From positions 113,891 to 177,890 of the forward strand of contig NZ_CABWID010000016.1 in NCBI RefSeq assembly GCF_902501965.1: 64,000 nt of DNA. The letters are read 5' to 3'. The translations under genes were made by a program, and so were the position numbers. The notes beneath the pieces are model-generated. The model was given only the letters and a program-made list of their open reading frames with translations. It was not told the origin of the DNA and made no database searches. Origin of the DNA: Collinsella sp. AK_207A. GTDB taxonomy: Bacteria; Actinomycetota; Coriobacteriia; Coriobacteriales; Coriobacteriaceae. This document shows positions 1 through 8,620 of this stretch, piece by piece; the stretch's first letter is position 1, and each line of letters opens with the position of its first letter.

Positions 1-86
1 ATCAAGCTTGGCCTGAACGCTTCCGATAGCGCCGACCGACGCCGCCGCGCGATTTCTCGACGACGATAACGTTCGTCTCTGATCGC

Positions 87-102
87 GAGGGCGCGGGCCC
101 TC
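87..102. other. Small hairpin in the argG upstream region
   Basis: GAGGGC (87-92) and GCCCTC (97-102) form a 6-bp stem with a 4-nt loop. I see no gene in positions 1-260, no T-box-like sequence and no clear ArgR box. The hairpin could be the end of an unseen upstream gene's transcript or part of the argG leader. Confidence 0.3.
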
Positions 103-260
103 ACCAGGGTCCACGTTGGTTCGTCGAGGAATTCCCCGGCGGACCTTTTTTAGTGCCGTCGGGAGCGGCCGTGTTCAAAAGCGGCCATCGATACCTCCAT
201 ACGCATATCATTCGTGGGCTCATCCGGCAAACCGTTCGTGGAACATCGAAAGGACACCCC

Positions 261-1592
261 ATGAGCACCAGCACCATCAACAACAACACTACCTCCGAGA
301 CCAAGGAAAAAGTCGTCCTCGCCTATTCCGGCGGCCTCGACACCTCCGTCTGCATCAAGTGGCTGCAGGAGGAGAAGGGCCTGGACGTCATCGCCGTGCT
401 CGGCAACGTGGGCCAGGAGCACGACGGTCTCGAGAAGATCGCCGAGAAGGCGTGGTCGCTCGGCTGCGTTGGCGTCGAGGTCGTGGACATGCAGGACGAG
501 TTTTGCGAGGACTACATCACCCGCGCGCTTGCCGCCAACGCCATGTACGAGAACAAGTACCCGCTGCTCTCCGCGCTCTCCCGGCCGCTCATCTCCGCCC
601 ACCTCGTGGATGTGGCGCACCGCTACGGCGCCACGTGCGTGGCGCACGGCTGCACCGGCAAGGGCAATGACCAGGTGCGGTTCGAGACCTCCATCCTCAC
701 GCTCGACCCCTCCCTCACCGTGATCGCCCCCGTGCGCGAGTGGGACCTCGGCATGCGGCCCGACGAGATCGCCTACGCCAAGGCGCACGGCGTGCCCGTG
801 GGCGCGAGCATCGACAAGCCCTACTCCATCGACGACAACCTCTGGGGCCGGGCCATCGAGGCGGGCGTGCTCGAGGACCCGTGGGCGGAGCCGCCGGCGG
901 ACATCTGGACCATGACGGTCGACGCACAGGACGCCCCCGACGCCCCCGCCTATGTTGAGGTCGGCTTTGAGCAGGGCGTCCCCGTCTCGCTCAACGGCCA
1001 GCAGATGGGCATGGTCGAGCTGATCGGCAAGCTGAACAAGATCGCCGGCGAGAACGGCTTCGGCCGCATCGACATGATCGAGAACCGCTACGTGGGCCTG
1101 AAGTCGCGCGAGTGCTACGAGGTGCCCGCCGGCCTCGCCCTCGTGCAGGCGCACAAGGCGCTTGAGGATCTGTGCCTGGAGCGGAACGTGCTCCACTACA
1201 AGCTCGGACTCGAGCAGCAGTGGGCCGACCTCGTGTACAACGGCCAGTGGTTCAGCCCGCTCAAGCAGGCCTTCGACGCCTTCCTCGCCAACACGCAGGA
1301 GTCGGTGACCGGCGAGGTCAAGCTCAAGTTCTACAAGGGCAGCTGCGTGGTGGTGGGTCGCAAGAGCGCCTGCTCGCTCTACGATCTGAACCTCGCCACG
1401 TACGACAACGACGACGCCTTCGACCAGACGGACGCCAAGGGCTTCATCAACATCCAGGCGCTTTCGCTCAAGACCTGGGCGATGAAGAAGGCGGAGCTGC
1501 AGAAGGCTGCCGTGGCGGCGGCCTGCGCCTGCACGCCCCAGCCCGCGTACGCCCAGCTGGGCGGCACCGGCGCTGCCACCGGCACCAACTAG
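261..1592 (+). CDS. argG: Argininosuccinate synthase
   Basis: Cytosolic enzyme that joins citrulline and aspartate with ATP to give argininosuccinate, the penultimate step of arginine synthesis. The 443-residue product has the N-type ATP pyrophosphatase loop AYSGGLDTS at residues 21-29 and the family's conserved regions throughout, at a typical length with a short Ala/Gly-rich tail. The frame is open upstream to position 153, but the ATG at 261 follows GAAAGGA at good spacing and gives the expected N-terminus, so I chose it. It is followed by a 57-codon peptide gene and argH in the same direction, which makes an arginine operon. Confidence 0.97.
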   Translation: MSTSTINNNTTSETKEKVVLAYSGGLDTSVCIKWLQEEKGLDVIAVLGNVGQEHDGLEKIAEKAWSLGCVGVEVVDMQDEFCEDYITRALAANAMYENKYPLLSALSRPLISAHLVDVAHRYGATCVAHGCTGKGNDQVRFETSILTLDPSLTVIAPVREWDLGMRPDEIAYAKAHGVPVGASIDKPYSIDDNLWGRAIEAGVLEDPWAEPPADIWTMTVDAQDAPDAPAYVEVGFEQGVPVSLNGQQMGMVELIGKLNKIAGENGFGRIDMIENRYVGLKSRECYEVPAGLALVQAHKALEDLCLERNVLHYKLGLEQQWADLVYNGQWFSPLKQAFDAFLANTQESVTGEVKLKFYKGSCVVVGRKSACSLYDLNLATYDNDDAFDQTDAKGFINIQALSLKTWAMKKAELQKAAVAAACACTPQPAYAQLGGTGAATGTN

Positions 1593-1667
1593 GTGATCGG
1601 GCGAACCAGACCGTTCCTTCATCCGTCAGCCGTCCCGGATCCATCGCTAACACCAAAGGAGATACCC

Positions 1668-1841
1668 ATGTTCGCCACACCCATCGACACCAAGAAGATC
1701 ACCCAGGTCTCCGCCACGATGAAGGAGTGGCACGACGCCACGGGCAAGGGCCCGAAGCAGCTGGTGTCCGAGCTCTCTGGCACGGTGTGCCCGCTCGGTT
1801 GCCGTGGTAAGCTGATGCAGCAGGGCTACTGCTGCGCATAA
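1668..1841 (+). CDS. Small Cys-tailed peptide between argG and argH
   Basis: A 57-residue peptide starting at an ATG preceded by AAAGGAGAT, one of the best ribosome sites in the window. The N-terminal two thirds is polar and basic; the tail holds four cysteines, in CPLGC (residues 41-45) and a CCA terminus. There is no signal peptide or membrane segment. It sits 75 nt after argG and 74 nt before argH, so it is probably co-transcribed with both. I do not recognise a family. The terminal Cys cluster could bind metal or carry a redox function; a modified-peptide precursor is possible but no modification enzyme lies nearby. The strong ribosome site supports real translation. Confidence 0.75.
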   Translation: MFATPIDTKKITQVSATMKEWHDATGKGPKQLVSELSGTVCPLGCRGKLMQQGYCCA

Positions 1842-1852
1842 CGCACCGTATT

Positions 1853-1893
1853 CCCTCCCGCGCAGGAACCAGAAGCGTTCCTGCGCGGGAGGG
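1853..1893 (+). other. Perfect 16-bp hairpin before argH
   Basis: Arms at 1853-1868 and 1878-1893 are exact inverted copies with a 9-nt loop. No T-tract follows, so a classic terminator is unlikely. It lies between the small peptide gene and argH, 22 nt before the argH start, and could attenuate, stabilise the mRNA or set relative expression. Confidence 0.6.
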
Positions 1894-1915
1894 GGAGTGA
1901 GAAGGGATTTCGTCC

Positions 1916-3337
1916 ATGGCACTTTGGGGAGGCCGGTTCGAGGTCGGCGTGGCAACCTCGACGCAGGAGTTCGGGGCATCGCTCCCGGTTGACAAGCATC
2001 TCTACCGCGAGGACATCGCCGGTTCCAAGGCGCACGCGGCCATGCTGGCGTGCCAGGGCATCATCAGCGATGCGGATGCCCTGGCCATTCGCGACGGCCT
2101 GGACGCCATCAAGGAGGATATCGAGGCCGGCGCGTTCACGTTCAGCGTGGACGATGAGGATATCCACATGGCCATCGAGAGCGAGCTCACCCGACGGATC
2201 GGCGAGGCGGGCAAGCGCCTCCATACCGGGCGCAGCCGTAACGACCAGGTGGCGACCGATACGCGGCTCGCTGCAAAGCACCTGGCCGGCCAGCTCATGG
2301 AGGCCACCCTCAAGCTCGGCCGCGTGCTGGTGGAGACGGCCGAGTCCCATTCAGGCGCGATCCTTCCCGGCTACACGCATCTGCAGCATGCGCAGCCGGT
2401 GCTGCTGGCGCATCATCTGCTCGCCTATTCGTGGATGTTCAAGCGCGATTTCGATCGCCAGAAGAACGCCTTCGACGCGGCCGATGCCTGTCCGCTGGGC
2501 GCCGCGGCCCTGGCCGGCACGAGCTATCCGCTCGACCGTCGCATGACCGCCTTCGAGCTCGGGTTCACAGGTGTCATCCCCAACTCGCTCGATGCGGTGT
2601 CCGACCGCGACTTCCTGCTCGACCTGCAGTACGCCTGCTCGGTATGCGCCATGCACCTCTCGCGCCTGGCCGAGGAGATCGTCTTGTGGTCGAGCTCGGA
2701 GTTCGGCTTCATCACGCTCTCCGATGCCTACTCAACGGGCTCCTCCATCATGCCGCAGAAGAAGAACCCCGACTTCGCCGAGCTCATCCGCGGTAAGACC
2801 GGCCGCGTGTACGGCAACCTGATGCAGCTTCTGGTGACGATGAAGGGCCTGCCGCTCGCCTACAACAAGGACCTGCAGGAGGACAAGGAGGGCATGCTGG
2901 ATTCCACCCACACGCTGCTCCAGTGCCTCGACGTGATGGCGGGCATGATTTCTACCGCGACCTTCAACGAGGACGTGATGCGTCGGGCATGCGACCGCGG
3001 CTACCTGGCCGCCACGGACGTGGCCGACTACCTGGCCAAGCGCGGTATGCCCTTCCGCGAGGCCCACGCCGTGGTGGGGCATCTGGTGCTCGTCTGCGAG
3101 AAGCGCGGCTGCGACCTCGTGGATCTCACCTCCGAGGATTTCAAGCAGGCGAGCAATCTCTTCGGCGACGATATCGCCGGGGCGCTCGACATCGAGAGCA
3201 TCGTGGCGGCGCGCACCACCGAGGGCGGCACCTCGCCCAAGGCGGTGGCGCAGCAGCTCAAGCTCTGCCGCACCGCGATCGTGGCCGCCGAGGCCATGCT
3301 GGAGCTGGTGCACACGCACGACGCGATGAACCGCTAG
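1916..3337 (+). CDS. argH: Argininosuccinate lyase
   Basis: Cytosolic enzyme that splits argininosuccinate into arginine and fumarate, the last step of arginine synthesis. The 473-residue product has the fumarase/aspartase superfamily signature GSSIMPQKKNPD at about residues 275-286 and the usual WGGRF N-terminus. Length is normal. The ATG at 1916 follows GAGAAGGGA with slightly long spacing. It is the last gene of the argG operon and is followed by a hairpin terminator at 3349-3381. Confidence 0.97.
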   Translation: MALWGGRFEVGVATSTQEFGASLPVDKHLYREDIAGSKAHAAMLACQGIISDADALAIRDGLDAIKEDIEAGAFTFSVDDEDIHMAIESELTRRIGEAGKRLHTGRSRNDQVATDTRLAAKHLAGQLMEATLKLGRVLVETAESHSGAILPGYTHLQHAQPVLLAHHLLAYSWMFKRDFDRQKNAFDAADACPLGAAALAGTSYPLDRRMTAFELGFTGVIPNSLDAVSDRDFLLDLQYACSVCAMHLSRLAEEIVLWSSSEFGFITLSDAYSTGSSIMPQKKNPDFAELIRGKTGRVYGNLMQLLVTMKGLPLAYNKDLQEDKEGMLDSTHTLLQCLDVMAGMISTATFNEDVMRRACDRGYLAATDVADYLAKRGMPFREAHAVVGHLVLVCEKRGCDLVDLTSEDFKQASNLFGDDIAGALDIESIVAARTTEGGTSPKAVAQQLKLCRTAIVAAEAMLELVHTHDAMNR

Positions 3338-3348
3338 GGACTCACGCA

Positions 3349-3390
3349 CGCGCCCGCATCGTGTTGAACGGTACGGGCGCGAATGTTTCT
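3349..3390 (+). terminator. Probable terminator after argH
   Basis: CGCGCCCG (3349-3356) pairs with CGGGCGCG (3374-3381) and is followed by AATGTTTCTC. It lies 12 nt after the argH stop. Confidence 0.55.
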
Positions 3391-3591
3391 CCTGATAATG
3401 AAACGCTTCAAAACAGGTGAGATGGTGCGAGACTTGTTAATAGATTCGGCGGGTAGTTATTCCAATAGAGCATCTACGTGCAGAAATGATGATAAAATCC
3501 ATACCGACCGCTAACCGATATACAATAAATGGAACGCTTCAATCTGTTAGCATCAGCTTCAGCGATACGCCAACCCGTGAAAGGACGTCCC

Positions 3592-4002
3592 ATGGCAGCT
3601 ATCGAGAAAACCTATTCCATGATCAAACCCGACGCCGTGCGCGACCGCAAGGTGGGCGAGATCATCTCCCGCATCGAGCGCAGCGGCCTCACCATCGAGC
3701 GCATGGAGCTTGCCTACGTGACGGTCGAGCAGGCTGACGAGAACTACAAGCACCTGAAGGACAAGCCCTTCTATCCCAACCTCATCGCGTTCATGACGGG
3801 CGGTCCCGTGGTGAAGATGGTCATCTCCGGTTTGGGCGCCGTGGCCAAGATGCGTTCCCTCATGGGTGCCACCAACCCGCTCGAGGCGGCGCCCGGCACC
3901 ATTCGCGGCGACTTCGCCATCGACGTGAACTCCAACGTCATCCACGGCAGCGACTCCGTGGAGAACGCCGAGCGCGAGATCAAGCTCTTCTTCGGGGAGT
4001 AG
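3592..4002 (+). CDS. ndk: Nucleoside diphosphate kinase
   Basis: Transfers the gamma phosphate from ATP to nucleoside diphosphates through a phosphohistidine and so balances NTP and dNTP pools. The 136-residue product is the normal bacterial length. It starts with EKTYSMIKPDAV and carries the active-site histidine in NVIHGSDS (His118). The ATG at 3592 follows GAAAGGA; the open frame extends to 3529 without a better ribosome site. It is a single-gene unit with an AT-rich upstream region and its own terminator. Confidence 0.96.
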   Translation: MAAIEKTYSMIKPDAVRDRKVGEIISRIERSGLTIERMELAYVTVEQADENYKHLKDKPFYPNLIAFMTGGPVVKMVISGLGAVAKMRSLMGATNPLEAAPGTIRGDFAIDVNSNVIHGSDSVENAEREIKLFFGE

Positions 4003-4024
4003 GGCGAGCGCCAGCCGGTAGCAG

Positions 4025-4064
4025 GCGGGCATCACCGGGGTTTCCGGTGGCGCCCGCTTTCGTT
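4025..4064 (+). terminator. Terminator after ndk
   Basis: GCGGGC (4025-4030) and GCCCGC (4052-4057) enclose an inner CACCGG/CCGGTG stem, followed by TTTCGTTT. It lies between ndk and a convergent HAD gene and may serve both. Confidence 0.75.
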
Positions 4065-4078
4065 TCGCAGGTTGCTTC

Positions 4079-4816
4079 CTACGCGGTCTGCCCCGCAAAG
4101 CCGGCTGCGATGTCGTCCAGCTGTGCGGCGAAGTCGCCCATCCTGCCGCACCAGATGGCGCGCGCGGGCCGGCCGGAGCCAACGTAGGCGGTGGCGAGCC
4201 CGATATCGGGCTTGGGGAAGTCGCGCTTGGGATCGTTACCGACCATGAGGGTCTCCTCCGGCGCCGCGCCCATCGCCGCGAGCGCCTCGCGGTAGTAGGC
4301 GGCGTCGGGCTTGCAGTGGTGGCTGTTCTCCATATAGGTGACGTGGGAGAAGGGAAGCGCGTCGATGCCGGCCCAGCGCATGCGGCACTCGATGCACGCT
4401 TTCGAGAAGCTGGGGTTCGTGAAGAGGCCCACGGCGAGTCCGCGGTCCAGGCACGCCTCCACGGCCTCGATGCCGCCGGGCATGGGGCCCGCCTGGATGA
4501 CGCGGTCGTTTCTGCCCGGCAGCACCTCGCGCTCATAATAGGTGAGGACGTCGGCGATGACGGGATCCGAGAGCATCACGCCGCAGCGGCGCTCGATGCC
4601 CTCGTCGAAAATCTGGCGGTTGGTGCGCTCGCCGTCGCGCCCGCCCGCCTGCAGGTCGAGCATCCCGCGCAGGTACGCGGCGAACACGGTGAAGGGGTCG
4701 CGCCGGCCGATCTGGGCGAGCAGCGAGGACTCGTCGCGGGCGAGCACGGCGATGAACGCGGAGAGGTTGATCTGCAGCAGGGTCTCGTCCATATCGAAGA
4801 CGACGGCTTTGAGCAT
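4079..4816 (-). CDS. HAD-family phosphatase
   Basis: A 245-residue haloacid dehalogenase-type hydrolase, probably a cytosolic phosphatase of small metabolites. Motif I is VFDMDETLL near the N-terminus with the nucleophile and acid/base aspartates; motif II lies in GLFTNPSFS; the motif III lysine is in HHCKPDAAYY and motif IV in MVGNDPKRDF. A helical cap region sits between motifs I and II. The minus-strand ATG at 4816 follows GAGGAGG. It is transcribed away from rpsA and converges with ndk. The substrate cannot be told from sequence. Confidence 0.85.
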   Translation of the reverse strand: MLKAVVFDMDETLLQINLSAFIAVLARDESSLLAQIGRRDPFTVFAAYLRGMLDLQAGGRDGERTNRQIFDEGIERRCGVMLSDPVIADVLTYYEREVLPGRNDRVIQAGPMPGGIEAVEACLDRGLAVGLFTNPSFSKACIECRMRWAGIDALPFSHVTYMENSHHCKPDAAYYREALAAMGAAPEETLMVGNDPKRDFPKPDIGLATAYVGSGRPARAIWCGRMGDFAAQLDDIAAGFAGQTA

Positions 4817-4946
4817 GGACCCTCCTCATTTTCGCAGTTTGCCGGTACGGATGGGGCGCGCTGGGACATCGGGGGCTCCCGCGCGCATCGCCCCCCCATT
4901 GTACCCAGCGGGTACCGGTGCACGCGGGAACCTATGCCGCTCGCGT

Positions 4947-4993
4947 AAAACTTGGAGTTGAATCTTGAAATCCCGTGCAATTCCACGTAATCT
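4947..4993 (+). promoter_or_regulatory. rpsA promoter
   Basis: A -35 box TTGAAA (4965-4970) is followed after exactly 17 nt by a -10 box TAATCT (4988-4993). An A-tract (4947-4950) ends 14 nt before the -35, as in the two tRNA promoters of this window. Confidence 0.75.
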
Positions 4994-5035
4994 TACGAAT
5001 CGTGACTGTACGAGTGGTCACACCAAGTATCTGTC

Positions 5036-5064
5036 GGCCCCCGAGAGTATCGCAATCGGGGCCC
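5036..5064 (+). other. Stem-loop in the rpsA leader
   Basis: GGCCCC(C)GA and TCGGGGCC can pair around a loop near 5045-5055, with one bulged C. It ends about 24 nt before the TTG start. S1 expression is autogenously controlled in Escherichia coli; whether this structure plays such a role here is inference. Confidence 0.35.
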
Positions 5065-5087
5065 CGTAGTTCGAAAGGGGTCCACCT

Positions 5088-6263
5088 TTGAGTGAGATTC
5101 AGAACTCGTCCATCTTCTCCCTTGACGATGTCAACGAGGAGGAGATGAACAACCTGATCGATGGCACCATCACCGATTTCGATGAAGGCGACCTGGTTGA
5201 AGGCAAGGTCGTTAACATCGGTCACGACGAGGTTCTCGTCGATGTCGGATACAAGTCCGAGGGTGTCATTCCTCTGCGCGAGCTCTCGATCCGCAAGGAC
5301 GTCGATCCGTCCGATATCGTCAAGCTTGGCGATCCCATCGAGGTCATGGTCCTTCAGAAAGAGGACAAGGACGGCCGCCTGGTGCTCTCCAAGCGTCGCG
5401 CCGAGTACGAGAACGCCTGGAAGCGCATCGAGGAGAAGTTCCAGAAGGGCGAGAACGTCGAGGGCGAGGTCATCGAGGTCGTCAAGGGCGGCCTGATCCT
5501 CGACATCGGTCTGCGCGGCTTCCTGCCCGCCTCCCTCGTGGACCTTCGCCGTGTCAAGGACCTCACCTCCTATCTCGGCACCTCCATCGAGGCCCGCGTC
5601 ATCGAGATGGACCGCAACCGCAACAACGTCGTGCTCTCCCGCCGCGTGGTGCTCGAGGAGTCCCGCAAGGCCGAGCGCTCCGAGGTCCTGCACAAGCTCA
5701 AGCCCGGTATGCGCCTCAAGGGCACCGTGTCCTCCATCGTGGACTTCGGCGCCTTCGTCAACCTGGGCGGCATCGACGGCCTCATCCACATCTCCGAGCT
5801 CTCCTGGAACCACGTCAACCATCCCTCCGAGGTCGTCAAGCTCGACCAGGAGGTCGAGGTCGAGGTGCTCGACGTGGACCTCAACCGCGAGCGCATCTCC
5901 CTGGGTCTCAAGCAGACCACCGAGGATCCGTGGCGCGCGCTGGTGAAGAAGTACCCCGTCGGCGCGATCGTCGAGGGCACCGTCACCAAGCTCGTCCCGT
6001 TCGGCGCGTTCGTCGACCTGGGCGATGGCATCGAGGGCCTGGTGCACATCTCCGAGATGGCCAAGCAGCATGTTGACCAGCCCAGCCAGGTCACTCACGT
6101 GGGCGACAAGGTGCAGGTCAAGGTCATGGAGATCGACCTCGATCGTCGTCGCATCTCCCTGTCCATGAAGGCCGCTGCCGAGACCCTCGGCATCGAGGTC
6201 GAGGTTGCCCCGCTGCCGTCCGAGAAGAAGGACGACGAGGCCGAGGCTGCCGACGCCGAGTAA
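5088..6263 (+). CDS. rpsA: 30S ribosomal protein S1
   Basis: RNA-binding ribosomal protein that helps mRNA bind the 30S subunit. The 391-residue product has four S1 (OB-fold) domains at about residues 32-102, 118-187, 203-272 and 289-358, with repeated motifs such as [11 protein letters not shown] and [12 protein letters not shown]. Four domains, rather than the six of proteobacteria, is usual for Gram-positive forms. The tail is acidic. The start is TTG at 5088 after GAAAGGGG; no ATG gives the proper N-terminus. It has its own promoter and terminator. Confidence 0.95.
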   Translation: MSEIQNSSIFSLDDVNEEEMNNLIDGTITDFDEGDLVEGKVVNIGHDEVLVDVGYKSEGVIPLRELSIRKDVDPSDIVKLGDPIEVMVLQKEDKDGRLVLSKRRAEYENAWKRIEEKFQKGENVEGEVIEVVKGGLILDIGLRGFLPASLVDLRRVKDLTSYLGTSIEARVIEMDRNRNNVVLSRRVVLEESRKAERSEVLHKLKPGMRLKGTVSSIVDFGAFVNLGGIDGLIHISELSWNHVNHPSEVVKLDQEVEVEVLDVDLNRERISLGLKQTTEDPWRALVKKYPVGAIVEGTVTKLVPFGAFVDLGDGIEGLVHISEMAKQHVDQPSQVTHVGDKVQVKVMEIDLDRRRISLSMKAAAETLGIEVEVAPLPSEKKDDEAEAADAE

Positions 6264-6285
6264 CCTTCGGTTCAAGCCCCTTCAA

Positions 6286-6325
6286 GAAACCCCGTGCCCC
6301 CGCAAGGGACGCGGGGTTTCTTCTT
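6286..6325 (+). terminator. Terminator after rpsA
   Basis: AAACCCCG (6287-6294) pairs with CGGGGTTT (6312-6319), followed by CTTCTT. It lies 24 nt after the rpsA stop. Confidence 0.85.
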
Positions 6326-6396
6326 ACCAGTTCGATTGCGCCGTCCGTTCGCCGACCAGCAGGCTGCGCTTGGCGGTGCAGATGAGAGGAATCGCC

Positions 6397-7086
6397 ATGA
6401 TGCAAGAGGGATGGGCGGAACGCCCCGTGGTGCTCTTTGACTTTGACGGCACCGTCGCCGATACCGCTCCCGGTGTGCTGCGCATCGCGCGCCTGGCGCT
6501 CGAGCGCGCCGGCAAGGCCGTACCGGACGAGCGAACGATGCTCCTGATGGTGGGCCCGCCGCTCGAGGAGGGCTTCAGGCTCGTCGGCGCGCGCGACGCC
6601 GCGGAAGCCGCCGCGCTCACCGCGGACTACCGCGTGCTCTTCGATGAGCTGCTCACCGTGGACGACTATCCGGTGTTTCCGGGCATGCGCGCGCTGCTTG
6701 CCGGCCTGCGCGCGCAGGGTCGCCGGCTCGCCATCGCCACCTCGCGCATGGAGGATACCGCCACGCGCATGGTGGGCGAGCTCGGCTTGCTCGACACCTT
6801 CGAGGCCGTGTGCGGACGGGTGCCGGGTGTGCGCTACTCCAAGGCCGAGTCCATCGCCGCAGCGCTCGGGGCGCTGGGAGCCGCGCCTTCCGAGGCCGTG
6901 ATGGTGGGGGACCGCCATCATGATGTGGAAGGTGCCCGCGAACTCGGCATTCCCTGCATCGGTATCTACTCGGGCGGCGCCAGGGCGGGCGAGCACGAGG
7001 CCGCGGGCGCCGTGGCGGCGGCCCATGACGTAAGCGAGCTCGCTGCGCTCCTCGGTTGCCCGACGGACTCGGCTGCGGTACGGTGA
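6397..7086 (+). CDS. HAD-family hydrolase, phosphoglycolate phosphatase-like
   Basis: A 229-residue cytosolic phosphatase of the Gph/PpaX type. Motif I VLFDFDGTVADT is near the N-terminus, motif II is in LAIATSRME, the motif III lysine is in RYSKAES, and motif IV is VMVGDRHHDVEGA. The ATG at 6397 follows GAGAGGA with 6-nt spacing and beats the upstream in-frame ATG at 6382. It lies just after the rpsA terminator and 30 nt before the M20 dipeptidase. Family placement is firm; the exact substrate is not. Confidence 0.88.
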   Translation: MMQEGWAERPVVLFDFDGTVADTAPGVLRIARLALERAGKAVPDERTMLLMVGPPLEEGFRLVGARDAAEAAALTADYRVLFDELLTVDDYPVFPGMRALLAGLRAQGRRLAIATSRMEDTATRMVGELGLLDTFEAVCGRVPGVRYSKAESIAAALGALGAAPSEAVMVGDRHHDVEGARELGIPCIGIYSGGARAGEHEAAGAVAAAHDVSELAALLGCPTDSAAVR

Positions 7087-7116
7087 CGCGCGAGCATAAC
7101 GGATAAGGAGGCTCTT

Positions 7117-8547
7117 ATGGCTGAGAATCTGGAAACGGGCATCGACGCATACATCGACGAGGTGTGGGACGACGTGCTGGACGACATCGCCGCGCTCGTC
7201 GCCCATCCGTCCGTGGCGAATACGAGCCCGGTGGAGCCCGGTGCTCCCTATGGTCGCGATGTGCGCGCGGCGCTCGATTGCGCGCTGGGCATCGCGGCGC
7301 GGTTGGGCTACGAGGTCTCGGACGACGAGGGATACGTCGGCATCTGCGACATTCCCGGTGAGCGCGAGGAACAGGTTGCGACCATCGCCCACGTGGACGT
7401 GGTTCCCGCTGGTCCTGGCTGGGACGGCGACCCCTGGACCATGAGCCGCCGCGACGGCTGGCTCGTGGGCCGCGGTGTCATCGACGACAAAGGCCCTGCG
7501 GTGCTCGGTCTCTACGCGGGCGCGTACCTGCTGCGCCACGGCGTCACGCCGCGCTACACCGTCCGGGCGCTCTTGGGGTGCGACGAAGAGGTGGGCATGA
7601 CGGACGTCCATCACTATCTGGAGGGACATCCCCAGCCGGCGTTCCTGTTCACGCCCGATGCGGAGTTCCCGGTCTGCAACGCGGAGAAGGGTTGCTTCGG
7701 TGCCACGTTCCTGAGCGCGCCCGTGTGCGACGGACGGATCGTCTCGTGGAGCGGGGCGGCGGCGACGAACGCCATCCCCGGTCAGTCCGAGCTGGTGCTC
7801 GCCGTCGACGCGTCCCGGTTGCCGGCGCCGCGCGCGCATGCCGACCGCATCTCGATCGAGGGCGGGGAGCCCGGGCGTGCCCGCGTCTTCGCCCAGGGCA
7901 TCGGCGGCCATGCGTCGCTGCCTGCGGGCACGCTGAACGCCGTGGGGCTTCTGGTGGGCTATCTGACCGAGGCGACCGAGGCCGATCCCGAGCTGCTGGC
8001 GCCCGAGGAGCGGGAATTCCTCGGCCTGCTGACGCTGCTCCACGCTGATACCGCGGGAACCGCTGCGGGCATCGCGGCCGAGAGCGAGCATTTCAGCCCG
8101 CTCACCGTGAACGCGGGCACCATCGCCGTGCGCGCGGATGGTCGCCTGGAGCAGACCATCGACGTGCGCTTTCCCGACACGACGAGCGGCGAGGCCATCG
8201 AGGCGGCGCTGGCGCCCCTGGCGTCGGCGCATGGCGCCTCGATGGAGGTCACGCGCGTGAAGCCGCCGTTCCTCACCTCGGCCGACAGCCCCGCCGTGCA
8301 GACGCTGCTCTCGACCTACAATGAGGTGACCGGTGCCGATGCCCGCCCGTTCTCCATGGGTGGCGGGACGTACGCCCGCAACTTCGCGTGCGCGGTGTCG
8401 TTTGGCCCCGAGGTGCCCGGTACGGTGCTTCCCGCCTGGGGCGGCGCCATGCACGGCCCCAACGAGGTGGCGAACGAGGCTCAGCTCCGCGAGGCGCTGA
8501 AGATTTACATTCTGGCGATGCTGCGCCTGCAACAGGTCGAGCTGTAG
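7117..8547 (+). CDS. M20 family dipeptidase (PepV/Sapep type)
   Basis: A 476-residue zinc-dependent cytosolic dipeptidase or tripeptidase. Metal-binding and catalytic motifs are visible: AHVDVVPAGPGW with an insertion typical of PepV, GRGVIDDKGP, CDEEVGMTD and a late MHGPNE. Length fits PepV/Sapep. The ATG at 7117 follows AAGGAGG. Together with the Opp importer of this window it suggests use of peptides as amino-acid source; that link is inference. Confidence 0.9.
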   Translation: MAENLETGIDAYIDEVWDDVLDDIAALVAHPSVANTSPVEPGAPYGRDVRAALDCALGIAARLGYEVSDDEGYVGICDIPGEREEQVATIAHVDVVPAGPGWDGDPWTMSRRDGWLVGRGVIDDKGPAVLGLYAGAYLLRHGVTPRYTVRALLGCDEEVGMTDVHHYLEGHPQPAFLFTPDAEFPVCNAEKGCFGATFLSAPVCDGRIVSWSGAAATNAIPGQSELVLAVDASRLPAPRAHADRISIEGGEPGRARVFAQGIGGHASLPAGTLNAVGLLVGYLTEATEADPELLAPEEREFLGLLTLLHADTAGTAAGIAAESEHFSPLTVNAGTIAVRADGRLEQTIDVRFPDTTSGEAIEAALAPLASAHGASMEVTRVKPPFLTSADSPAVQTLLSTYNEVTGADARPFSMGGGTYARNFACAVSFGPEVPGTVLPAWGGAMHGPNEVANEAQLREALKIYILAMLRLQQVEL

Positions 8548-8620
8548 GAATAGAGCGGCGGCGGGCAAGCGGGTTCTGCCTGTTGCCTCGCTGCCCCGTC
8601 GGCGCCAGGGGAGGGTGGAC

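Noticed and set aside
1..260. Possible T-box or ArgR control upstream of argG
   Set aside because: No T-box antiterminator-like sequence and no convincing AT-rich ARG box could be found; only a small hairpin.
150..1622. 490-codon frame antisense to argG
   Set aside because: Shadow of argG with no family similarity.
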